Source of the DNA: Pseudovibrio sp. Alg231-02
GTDB taxonomy: Bacteria > Pseudomonadota > Alphaproteobacteria > Rhizobiales > Stappiaceae
DNA: 64,000 bases
Direction: 5' to 3'
NCBI RefSeq assembly: GCF_900143565.1
Contig: NZ_FREX01000012.1
Location: 1 to 64,000 of the forward strand
The notes beneath the pieces were generated by a model that ran no database searches, was not told the DNA's origin, and was given only the letters and a program-made list of their open reading frames with translations. Positions 16,981 through 24,346 of the stretch are shown here, in pieces; position 1 is the first letter of the stretch, and the number at the start of each line of letters is the position of its first letter. The position numbers were made by a program, and so were the translations under genes.

Positions 16981-17025
16981 TCTAATTTATTTAGACATGT
17001 ATATTGACATTCTAAATTTGTTAGA
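16981..17025. promoter_or_regulatory. Paired phage operators ahead of the lysogeny/integration genes
   Basis: Two dyads, TCTAA-TTTAT-TTAGA (16981-16995) and TCTAA-ATTTG-TTAGA (17011-17025), stand exactly 30 bases apart. Both match the operator between the cro-like and cI-like genes. A TTGACA element lies between them at 17004-17009 and could be a -35 box for rightward transcription, although I see no good -10. Repressor bound here would control the small open frame, GapR-like, excisionase and integrase genes. Confidence 0.72.
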
Positions 17026-17136
17026 TTTGCCATGAGTACCACTTTCTAGAATACAAAGAAGTGAAGCCGCATAAAAACAACGGCCAATTCCCCACACAAC
17101 AAGTCCCGCAGCTTTCTATTGCGAAAGGAATAGGCA

Positions 17137-17271
17137 ATGCATGTTTTACCTGACTTGGGAGATACGGACGTAAAGTCGAATAGCCCACACAGTCTTTCCA
17201 GCTACTACAGCTTATTGCAGCCGGAAATATTTAGCCTCGAACGGCTGGTCGAAGCCGCGCCCTGTCCATAG
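17137..17271 (+). CDS. Small protein of 44 residues with strong ribosome site
   Basis: An AAAGGAA ribosome site at 17124-17130 stands six bases before the ATG. The product begins MHVLPDLGDTDVKS and ends LVEAAPCP. It is acidic and matches no family I know. It is the first open frame downstream of the paired operators and precedes the GapR-like gene by 22 bases. Short phage early proteins often act on host regulators, but no function can be read here. Confidence 0.45.
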   Translation: MHVLPDLGDTDVKSNSPHSLSSYYSLLQPEIFSLERLVEAAPCP

Positions 17272-17293
17272 CTCCAACTCAGTGAGGTTCAAC

Positions 17294-17752
17294 ATGGCAC
17301 CTCGGAAGAAGAAACAGGACGACGCTCCGCAGCCCAGCTCCAACGCTGGCGGTATAGCAGCTGATCAGTTGCGCAGCTTCGTAGATCGTATTGAGCGTTT
17401 GGAAACTGAGAAAAAGGGCATTGCAGACGACATCAAGGACGTCTTCACAGAAGCCAAAGGCAACGGGTTTGATGTTCCAACCATGCGCCTGCTTCTCAAA
17501 CTGCGGAAGCAGAAGCCGCATGAGCGTGAAGAGCAGCAATCCATGCTGGATCTTTACCTGCACGCCATGGGCATGGCTGGTGAATACACGATTGCAGAAC
17601 AGCAAGGCATCGATGACGCCAGCGCGGGCAAAGTCGCAACAGATAACCCGTTCCTCACAGATGACCCAAGGCACACCCAATGGGCCACCGGCTGGCAAAT
17701 GCAAACCACCCTGCTTGCCACTCAGGACGAGAACCAACCAGCAGGGGCATGA
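17294..17752 (+). CDS. GapR-family (DUF2312) DNA-binding protein with C-terminal RMF/CrpP-like tail
   Basis: The 152-residue protein starts at the ATG at 17294, after GAGG. Residues 23-100 match DUF2312/GapR: AADQLRSFVDRIERLETEK, IADDIKDVFTEAKGNGFD, LLLKLRKQ and LYLHAMGM. GapR encircles overtwisted DNA ahead of replication and transcription forks in alphaproteobacteria. The extra C-terminal 50 residues (GIDDASAGKVATDNP, then WATGW) carry the spaced G, A, G, P and W-xx-GW pattern of ribosome modulation factor/CrpP-like small domains, so the protein looks like a fusion. It overlaps the next gene by four bases. Confidence 0.82.
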   Translation: MAPRKKKQDDAPQPSSNAGGIAADQLRSFVDRIERLETEKKGIADDIKDVFTEAKGNGFDVPTMRLLLKLRKQKPHEREEQQSMLDLYLHAMGMAGEYTIAEQQGIDDASAGKVATDNPFLTDDPRHTQWATGWQMQTTLLATQDENQPAGA

Positions 17753-18003
17753 TGCAAGAGCCGTTTCGCAAAAAACAAATTTCGCCACGCGGCCTGAACA
17801 AAACTCAGGCCGCCAATTACATTGGCGTCAGTGCAGGCTTGTTTGAACGCATGATACAGCAAGGCCTCATGCCTTCAGCAAGGCAAATTGCCAGTCGTAA
17901 GGTCTGGGACATTCAGGAGCTGGACAGAGCCTTTGACGACCTGCCACATGTAAACGGAGAAGCCTTCAACCATTCAGAAGGTGCCTTTTCAGATTTTGTC
18001 TAA
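17749..18003 (+). CDS. Excisionase-like / AlpA-type DNA-binding protein
   Basis: The product has about 84 residues. Its ATG overlaps the preceding stop (ATGA). The segment RGLNKTQAANYIGVSAGLFERMIQQGLMPS is a MerR/AlpA-type winged helix as in phage Xis proteins, followed by KVWDIQELDRAFDDLP. It ends directly against the integrase gene. Such proteins bend att DNA and steer the integrase towards excision. Confidence 0.75.
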   Translation: MMQEPFRKKQISPRGLNKTQAANYIGVSAGLFERMIQQGLMPSARQIASRKVWDIQELDRAFDDLPHVNGEAFNHSEGAFSDFV

Positions 18004-18017
18004 TGGAGTGCGAGAGA

Positions 18018-19139
18018 ATGAGCACCCCGAAACCAGAAAAATGCGTTATCCGTGATATGGACCGGCACGGCAATATACGCTGGTATTATCGCCGAAAGGG
18101 CTGCCCCAAAGTGCGCCTGCGCCAACCCTACGGCTCAAAGGAGTTCTATGAAGAACTCAGCTACGCCCGCTTGGGATTAGATTTCGAAACCGGCAAACCT
18201 CTTATAGAGCTGCGCAACAAACCAGAAAAAGGAGCCTTAAAGGGCACTTTCCGTTGGTTGGTAGAGCAATACCTGCAACGGGCAGTCAAAAACTTAGCAC
18301 CCGCCACTCGTACCCAAAAACGCCGGGTACTGGACGCAGTCTGCATGGAAACCTGCCTAAGCCGCACCGGCCAACCACTTGCAGATATGCCGTTCACGGG
18401 CCTTCAAAAACAACACATAGCCATTTTACGCGATCAAAAAGCACAAACACCGGAAGCGGCAAACCACCGCCTCAAAGCCCTTTCGACTATGTTTAACTGG
18501 GCAGTTGAAGTCGGATTGGCGGACAAAAACCCGGTTGAGCGCGTTAAAAAATTCAGGACCAAAAGCAACGGCATTCACACCCTGACAGAGCAAGAGATAG
18601 ACACCTACCTTCAAAAACATCCAGGTGGCACAAAAGCCTATCTTGCCATGCAGATTTTCCGCTATACAGGCCTTCGCATTTCAGATGTTGCCCGCCTTGG
18701 CAAGCAGCACCTCTACACCACAAAAACAGAGGATGGCCCACAACTGCGCTTCAAAATAAGACCACAAAAAACCAGCAAGCTACAGGCTCAACCCGTCGAA
18801 GTGGACATGCCAGTTCTTCCACCACTTGCCGAGGCCCTTGCACGAATAGATCACGACCACCTCACATTCCTGGTCACACACACCGGCAAATCCTATTCAG
18901 TCAAAGGCCTGGGCAATCGCATGCGCAGTTGGTTTGATACAGCAGGCCTGCCCCACTGCTCAGCCCATGGAATCAGAAAAGCCGGAGCTGTAATCGCCGC
19001 TGAAAACGGAGCAACAGCCAATCAACTCATGTCTATGTTTGGCTGGACAAAGCTGGATCAGGCAGAGCTCTACACCAAAAAAGCTCAACGCAAGGCGCTT
19101 GGGGATAAAGGCTCAAAACACCTTGCCGGAAAAAGCTAA
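18018..19139 (+). CDS. Phage tyrosine integrase
   Basis: It encodes 373 residues from the ATG at 18018 (GAGAG upstream). A frame-matched ATG at 18003 overlaps the excisionase stop and would add five residues. The N-terminal part (about 75-165) is the core-binding domain. Catalytic residues can be read: Arg in YTGLRISD (about 220), HGIR (His 317, Arg 320), Trp in MFGWTK (about 343) and Tyr in AELYTKK (about 352). Integrases of this type carry out site-specific recombination. The 3' end is repeated in diverged form at 20722-20784 beyond the next gene. Confidence 0.93.
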   Translation: MSTPKPEKCVIRDMDRHGNIRWYYRRKGCPKVRLRQPYGSKEFYEELSYARLGLDFETGKPLIELRNKPEKGALKGTFRWLVEQYLQRAVKNLAPATRTQKRRVLDAVCMETCLSRTGQPLADMPFTGLQKQHIAILRDQKAQTPEAANHRLKALSTMFNWAVEVGLADKNPVERVKKFRTKSNGIHTLTEQEIDTYLQKHPGGTKAYLAMQIFRYTGLRISDVARLGKQHLYTTKTEDGPQLRFKIRPQKTSKLQAQPVEVDMPVLPPLAEALARIDHDHLTFLVTHTGKSYSVKGLGNRMRSWFDTAGLPHCSAHGIRKAGAVIAAENGATANQLMSMFGWTKLDQAELYTKKAQRKALGDKGSKHLAGKS

Positions 19140-19216
19140 AATGGTGGGACACCTTGACTTGCTAAGTCATTAATTTTTCGCCCTGGGGACCCAGCCCCAC
19201 TTTCGCTTAAAACCTA
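19098..19216 (+). repeat. Copy 1 of duplicated integrase 3' end and flank
   Basis: It covers the last codons of the integrase and about 75 following bases. It shares the block GTGGGACACCTTGACTT (19144-19160) exactly with copy 2 at 20768-20784, and a second similar block (CCCACTTTC) near 19196. The exact 17-base block is my candidate for an attachment-site core. Confidence 0.65.
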
Positions 19217-19332
19217 CCAACAACAAACGCGTACAACAGTCCTATGAGCCGCTAATAGTTACAACTAAAACTTGAATTAAAATAATAAAACAACCATACA
19301 ACATCGAAAGATAATTTATATTTGGTGATATT

Positions 19333-20709
19333 ATGGAAGTTTTCATTAGACGCACTCAGCACCCCGTTGGACAGGGCTTATTCCATTCGTCTGAAATCGT
19401 ATGGAAAAATCCATCTAATAAGAAAATCCAGACATTTCGACTGGTTTATGATTGCGGGTCACACCAAGCTTATTCAACATTTCTAGAAGGACAAATCAAA
19501 GACTATAAGAAATCAATTCCTCGTACTGAGAAAATTGACTTGCTTGTTATTTCCCATTTCCACAAGGATCATATCAGCGGGATCAAGAAGCTCCTTGAGA
19601 ATAAGACGATAAATGTCGAAACGCTGCTAATTCCTCATCTCAGTCCAGCACAAGTCATACTGGCACTAGCCTCAGTAGCAGATAGCGAAGAGGGAAAAGA
19701 GACAGGATTTGAAACCGACTTCATTTTGGACCCTATCCCAACATTACAGGCCTTAGATAGCAACATTACCAATATTCTGGTGGTGAAACCTGTTGAGGGT
19801 CCATCAGTACCACCTGAAGCCGATAAAGGTTCGCCAGAGATAGACGAAGGCGCATCCGAAGATATCACATCTAGCGCCGAAGGTAACATGCAAGTCATAA
19901 CCCCAAATGGAAAAATGAGCCTTGAGGAGATGACAGGCGGCGCGCCGTCACACGTCATCGATGACCAACATTCATTCCGACTTAATATTAGCAACAAGGT
20001 GTTCTGGAGTTTTGCTACATACCTAGAAAGAGAAGAAGCCAATAAATTGAACAAGTTTTTAAAAAATCTTTACAGTAGACTAGGCGGAAATGCGCGCAAC
20101 ATAGATTCGTCAATCGTCAACCAAACCTCTTTCAATGATCATCTCAATAAAGGCGAAAACGTTAAGAAGCTATTGCCCTATTTCAAAGAGTTAAAAGCAG
20201 CCTACAAGGACACCAACAAAGACCTAAACCCTTCATCACTAATGCTTTACTCTGGACCTAAGAGTTCTTTCACTACAAGCGGATATAGCAAAAACCACAC
20301 ATGCAGATGCGATTGTCCTCTTTGCTCACGGCTGGGCCGAGACACTCGTTCGGGAGTATCATGGCTGGGCCGAGACACTCGTTCGGGAGTATCATGGCTG
20401 GGCACGGGGGACGCCGATTTATCGACATCTATAAAGTGCGATGATCTTAAGAAGCACTTTTCACACCGTGTAGATAAGATTCTGACAGCAACTGTTCCTC
20501 ATCATGGATCAAAGAAAAACTCATGCAATGGCACAATTAGTACAATCCCTGCAACTAATTGGATAATTTCCGCCCATCCGGAGAGCTACGGTCATCCAGA
20601 TATCGATGTTATCAAATTGCTCAACAACCGCCATAATCGAATCTATTTTGTTAATGGTGATAAAGGTTCAAAATTCATCGAAAACCTATGGATAGAATTT
20701 CCGGATTAA
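19333..20709 (+). CDS. Metallo-beta-lactamase-fold hydrolase, ComEC-like
   Basis: The protein has 458 residues. SHFHKDH at about 75-81 is the metal-binding HxHxDH motif, the loop LGTGDADL near 357-364 supplies the following Asp, and PHHGSKKN plus SAHPESYGHP match the late motifs of the ComEC/Rec2 MBL group, which cleave or process DNA or nucleotides. A charged insert (PPEADKGSPEIDEGASED in outline) lies near 160-178. A cysteine-rich CRCDCPLC precedes a duplicated 11-residue unit. The gene lies alone between two integrase 3' ends, in AT-rich surroundings, so it is probably mobile cargo. Such MBL proteins occur in several defence islands, which is inference here. Confidence 0.75.
   Translation: MEVFIRRTQHPVGQGLFHSSEIVWKNPSNKKIQTFRLVYDCGSHQAYSTFLEGQIKDYKKSIPRTEKIDLLVISHFHKDHISGIKKLLENKTINVETLLIPHLSPAQVILALASVADSEEGKETGFETDFILDPIPTLQALDSNITNILVVKPVEGPSVPPEADKGSPEIDEGASEDITSSAEGNMQVITPNGKMSLEEMTGGAPSHVIDDQHSFRLNISNKVFWSFATYLEREEANKLNKFLKNLYSRLGGNARNIDSSIVNQTSFNDHLNKGENVKKLLPYFKELKAAYKDTNKDLNPSSLMLYSGPKSSFTTSGYSKNHTCRCDCPLCSRLGRDTRSGVSWLGRDTRSGVSWLGTGDADLSTSIKCDDLKKHFSHRVDKILTATVPHHGSKKNSCNGTISTIPATNWIISAHPESYGHPDIDVIKLLNNRHNRIYFVNGDKGSKFIENLWIEFPD
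20330..20403 (+). repeat. 33-base tandem duplication inside the MBL-fold gene
   Basis: Two identical 33-base units (20330-20362 and 20363-20395) are followed by the first 8 bases of a third. The unit encodes LGRDTRSGVSW in frame and lies directly before the LGTGD active-site loop. Perfect identity suggests a recent slip or insertion that may disturb the enzyme. Confidence 0.9.
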
Positions 20710-20721
20710 CAACGAAATACC

Positions 20722-20845
20722 CTTGGGGACAACGGCTCAAAACACATCGCTGGAAAGAGTTCAAAAAGTGGGACACCTTGACTTTTTAAGTGGTTGAATT
20801 CGCTCTATATGAAAAACATCCCACTTTCCCTCAAACCATTGACTA
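20722..20845 (+). repeat. Copy 2 of integrase 3' end (remnant) and flank
   Basis: The stretch encodes LGDNGSKHIAGKS, matching the last residues of the integrase (LGDKGSKHLAGKS) with silent and coding differences. The shared 17-base block (20768-20784) and a CCCACTTTCCCTC block near 20819 follow. No upstream integrase body remains. The 256 bases between 20710 and 20965 hold nothing else that I can identify. Confidence 0.7.
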
Positions 20846-20965
20846 ACCGAACAAATGACTGTTCGGCAGAGGCCTCCATTTTTCTTCCTTTACATTGATA
20901 GTAAAAACCTTTTCGCCTTTGGGGTGCAGAAGAATTGCGCCTTGCAATCAGTCCTGCCTCACGTT

Positions 20966-22006
20966 TCAGAGCACTGGCGGCGCCTCTATTTTTACGCGGC
21001 CAACCTCCCGGTGATGGCTCGGTTTTCCTGTCAACTTGCTCCTGAAACTCAGATAACCCGTATAGATCTCTGACTGCCGCCCTTTCACACCCGGCAGTGA
21101 GCGCAGGTCCAATCCAGACCATGGAAAGTAGGGCGAACGGCGCAAATCTGCGAACAGGCCGACACGAGCACCAGGGCGCGTTGCAATCCCCCGGCGGTGG
21201 AACCCATGTGTATCAGCAATCACCAGTGAGTTTGCCGGCACATCAAAGCAGACGGGTTTACCATATCCCATCCTCAAAATTTCTTCCTCACTGGCTCGAA
21301 AAGAACCCGCAGCATGCATGCCATCTGGGTGCTGCGCCGCATTCAAGCTCTGTTCAAACTCCCAGGCAGTCCGCTCCGGCGTATAACGATGAGACCCCGG
21401 CACGTAATGAAAAGGTCCATCAGCAACATCAACATCGCGCAAAAACAACCACGCTTTCGATGTGGCGTGGAATGTATCCATATGAAAATCAGTTTGCGGG
21501 TCTTTCCTCGTTTTTTCCAAATCCCACAAAACGGCATGCAAAAACACAATGGGATCCGCATTGTAAGACGCCACATAGCGCATCGCATTTTGCAAATAGG
21601 GGTCGCGAACTGCCCTGCTCAAACCCGGTAGGTCTTTCAGCACCGAAGGTGGCAACCCAATGAACCGCGTCACCGTTTTCCCCTGCCGCATTTCACTTGC
21701 GGCAAACGCATTGGTGGCAATCTCATCCTGAACTTGCGCAAAAATATCTTTGGAGAGGAAATTCTCTTTCACCACGTATCCATTACGATGAAAGAACGCT
21801 TTATCTTCCTCTGGCAGAAAGCGCACCATCTGACGGCGGCGCAGTGCAGCCATTTTTTCAGCCCACGCCACACGCTTTAGATAAAACCCACGCTCATTTA
21901 ACCAGCGACTTCCGATAATCGGATTTTTCTTAAATGACTTTTGACCCATCAAAGCATCAAGAGCCCAGATAGGACTTTTTAAAATTCGCAACACACGAGC
22001 CCCCAC
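20966..22006 (-). CDS. Phytanoyl-CoA dioxygenase family protein
   Basis: The 346-residue protein belongs to the Fe(II)/2-oxoglutarate oxygenases. DFHMDTFH gives the HxD iron ligands (His 175, Asp 177), VPGSHRY follows near 204-210, and ADTHGFHRRG near 268-277 holds the distal histidine. GARVGLFADLR provides the arginine that binds 2-oxoglutarate. The substrate cannot be deduced; family members hydroxylate fatty acyl chains and secondary metabolites. It is the first host gene to the right of the integrated elements and is transcribed towards them. Confidence 0.85.
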   Translation of the reverse strand: MGARVLRILKSPIWALDALMGQKSFKKNPIIGSRWLNERGFYLKRVAWAEKMAALRRRQMVRFLPEEDKAFFHRNGYVVKENFLSKDIFAQVQDEIATNAFAASEMRQGKTVTRFIGLPPSVLKDLPGLSRAVRDPYLQNAMRYVASYNADPIVFLHAVLWDLEKTRKDPQTDFHMDTFHATSKAWLFLRDVDVADGPFHYVPGSHRYTPERTAWEFEQSLNAAQHPDGMHAAGSFRASEEEILRMGYGKPVCFDVPANSLVIADTHGFHRRGIATRPGARVGLFADLRRSPYFPWSGLDLRSLPGVKGRQSEIYTGYLSFRSKLTGKPSHHREVGRVKIEAPPVL

Positions 22007-22129
22007 TCCGCTGACAAAACCGCCAGAACCTGTGCAATAACAAACACACTACGTATTCCTGTGTCCATTTGCCATTTAAACTCATCAAGCAGGCTATTGC
22101 AGCACTGATGATTTAAAGGGCAATTTTCG

Positions 22130-22972
22130 ATGAGCGATACACTTGATCAACCGACTAAGCGCTCAACTCCCAAACGCCACAAAAAAAGACGTCGCAAAGC
22201 CGAGTTTGCCTCCGAAAGCGACATGTGCACCCATTTCATCAACAAGCTTCCTGAAGAGTGGGTCGCTTACCCGGAGTGGGGCAACTGGGATATTCTGCTT
22301 GTCAGGAAGAAAGATGGGTTTCAGGTTGGCATCGAGGCCAAGTTGCGCCTCAACGCAAAAGTCATCTCTCAATCTGCAGAAACCGCCTATCACTGCGACA
22401 AACCCGGGCCGGATTGCCGAGCAATCCTGATTCCAAAAGGCTCCAATCTCGACTTTCAACCGGTTTGCAACATCCTGTCTCTGCAGATCATTGAGATTGA
22501 AAGCGAAACCTCTAAAAGCCCAAGTACCGTCAGTTGGTATCGGCCCAAACTCCCCAATCCGGATCGCGCATCCCCGGCAGGAAACTTCAAAGAGTTCTAT
22601 CCCACCGAGCGACTGGAACTCCCTGAAATCATTCCTATTGTTGCAGCTGGCAAGCCCTCGCCTATCAAGCTGACACCGTGGAAAATCAAAGCCATCAAGC
22701 TTGATATTCTTCTGCAAAAGCATGGCGTGGTTACGCGCAAACTGTTCAAGGCCCTCAACCTCAGCACAACGCTCTTCCTTCATTCCGGCAATGGCTGGAT
22801 GTTGAAGGGATCAGAACGGGGCGCCTGGACACGCGGCCCCAGTTTCCCCGATTTCAGAACAGGGTGCGAAGAGAACTATGACGAGCTGGAAAAGCGTTAC
22901 AAAACATGGGTTAAAACCTTGCCGATGGAAGGCATCCTCGCACCGGAAACCGAAAAAGAACCTGCCTCATGA
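22130..22972 (+). CDS. Predicted PD-(D/E)XK-fold nuclease-like protein, function unknown
   Basis: The product has 280 residues. A basic N-terminus (RHKKRRRKAEF) is followed by EWGNWDILLVRKKDGFQVGIEAKLRLNA at about 48-76. The Asp in WDILLV and the E-x-K of IEAKLR form the D-(E/D)xK pattern of restriction-endonuclease-like folds. The C-terminal half (LTPWKIKAIKLDILLQKHGVVTRKLFKALN) looks like a winged helix. I recognise no named family. It is preceded by PhyH and followed by the alkane hydroxylase on the same strand, but the spacing does not suggest an operon. Confidence 0.6.
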   Translation: MSDTLDQPTKRSTPKRHKKRRRKAEFASESDMCTHFINKLPEEWVAYPEWGNWDILLVRKKDGFQVGIEAKLRLNAKVISQSAETAYHCDKPGPDCRAILIPKGSNLDFQPVCNILSLQIIEIESETSKSPSTVSWYRPKLPNPDRASPAGNFKEFYPTERLELPEIIPIVAAGKPSPIKLTPWKIKAIKLDILLQKHGVVTRKLFKALNLSTTLFLHSGNGWMLKGSERGAWTRGPSFPDFRTGCEENYDELEKRYKTWVKTLPMEGILAPETEKEPAS

Positions 22973-23091
22973 GCGAATGAGCAGCCCTTTGTTGTTGCAT
23001 GCAGAACAAACACCCCGAAACAACAGAGTTTCACTTGACCTAAATAGCTGCTAGATTACCCTTAGGTAAACCAAGCATCTGGGAGGGAGCG

Positions 23092-24261
23092 ATGGTTTTC
23101 AAAACGCAGGATGAGACGGGCACACTCAAAACATTCAGGGACGCAAAGCGATATTACTGGCTGATTGCTTATGCCAGCAGCAGTGTCACGCTCATCACAG
23201 TCGCGCTTTATGCCTACACGCACGTCACAGCAACTCTGTTCATTCCCCTCGTTTACTTCTTCATCGTCATTCCCGGTCTGGACGCTCTGATCGGCGAAGA
23301 CCCGTATAATCCGCCTGATGATGTGTTGATCCAAATGGCAGAAGATCCTTATTACAGCCGGCTTGTGCGCTGGCTGGTTCCATATTCGTGGATCAACCTT
23401 TTTGCAGGCGTATGGCTTGTTGGCACCTATGACCTCCCTCTTTGGCTGATTGCTCTGTTTGCCTTTGGCAAAGGCTTGTTCGGCTCTGGCACCATCATGC
23501 TTGCCCATGAACTCGGCCACAAAACCAACAAGACAGATCAATTACTGGCCAAGTTTGCCCTCGCAGTCGTCGGCTACGGTCATTTTTGCATTGAGCACAA
23601 TCGCGGCCACCACGTGTATGTGGCAACGCCGGAAGATCCCGCCAGCTCCCGCATGGGAGAAAGCATCTACGCCTTTGCTTGGCGCGAAATTCCCGGCGCG
23701 TTCGTCAGAGGCTGGCAAAACGAAAAGGAACGCTTGCACAAGAAAGGCCTCAGCACCTTCTCGGTAAAGAACGATATTTTACAAGGCTATGCCATCACAT
23801 TGATTGTATTTGCCATTTGCACTGCTCTGTTCGGCTGGAAGGTTCTGTTGTTGCTGGCTATTCAAAGCGTAGTCGCATGGTATGGCCTGACGCAGGCAAA
23901 CTATGTGGAGCACTATGGACTTCTGCGCCAAAAGGACAAGAATGGCAAATACGAGCGCTGCCAGCCACGCCACTCATGGAACACAAACCACATCTTCTCA
24001 AACCTGAGCACATTCCACCTGCAGCGCCATTCAGACCACCACGCCAACCCGCTGCGCCCCTATCAAACCCTGCGAAATTTCCCGGACTTACCCAGCCTTC
24101 CAAGTGGATACCCCGGTTGCTTTGCATTGGCGGCCATCCCCTCACTGTGGTTCAAAACAATGGACCCAAAAGTTCTGGAATGGGCTGGCGGAGACATCAA
24201 CAAGGTCAATCGCGTTGATGGGTATGAGCCTGTTGCATTCTCTGCGCCGAACATCTGTTGA
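23092..24261 (+). CDS. alkB: Alkane 1-monooxygenase (AlkB type)
   Basis: The 389-residue membrane di-iron enzyme hydroxylates the end of medium-chain alkanes using rubredoxin. All four histidine motifs can be read: HELGHK (139-144), EHNRGHH (168-174), NYVEHYGLLR (near 281-290) and LQRHSDHHANP (near 322-332). Several hydrophobic helices precede the first motif. GGGAGGG stands close before the ATG. No rubredoxin or aldehyde dehydrogenase gene is next to it in this window. Confidence 0.93.
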   Translation: MVFKTQDETGTLKTFRDAKRYYWLIAYASSSVTLITVALYAYTHVTATLFIPLVYFFIVIPGLDALIGEDPYNPPDDVLIQMAEDPYYSRLVRWLVPYSWINLFAGVWLVGTYDLPLWLIALFAFGKGLFGSGTIMLAHELGHKTNKTDQLLAKFALAVVGYGHFCIEHNRGHHVYVATPEDPASSRMGESIYAFAWREIPGAFVRGWQNEKERLHKKGLSTFSVKNDILQGYAITLIVFAICTALFGWKVLLLLAIQSVVAWYGLTQANYVEHYGLLRQKDKNGKYERCQPRHSWNTNHIFSNLSTFHLQRHSDHHANPLRPYQTLRNFPDLPSLPSGYPGCFALAAIPSLWFKTMDPKVLEWAGGDINKVNRVDGYEPVAFSAPNIC

Positions 24262-24346
24262 AACACGCAGAATACCACTGCATTTCATGGCAATCACACA
24301 GTCGCCCCGCTAAAACAGGATCAAGTTTTGAAGCGGGGTTAGACCA

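Larger units (their letters stand above)
1..19160. mobile_element. Prophage (left part cut by window edge)
   Basis: The stretch holds late packaging and head genes (terminase, portal, protease-capsid), a replication initiator-like gene, Cro-like and CI-like regulators with shared operators, an excisionase and a tyrosine integrase. The late and replication genes are on the minus strand and the lysogeny and integration genes on the plus strand. The right boundary is placed at a 17-base sequence just after the integrase (19144-19160), which recurs at 20768-20784. The left boundary and the tail and lysis genes lie outside the window. All the visible genes look intact, but I cannot judge whether the phage is inducible. 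Confidence 0.92.

Noticed and set aside
16857-17033. A 58-residue minus-strand open frame covering the paired operators
   Set aside because: It lacks a good ribosome site, is unusually cysteine-rich, and its start region is fully explained by the operator dyads.
20805-21122. Minus-strand open frame at the 3' end of the PhyH gene
   Set aside because: It is an overlapping frame of the well supported PhyH gene and extends into the duplicated flank without family features.
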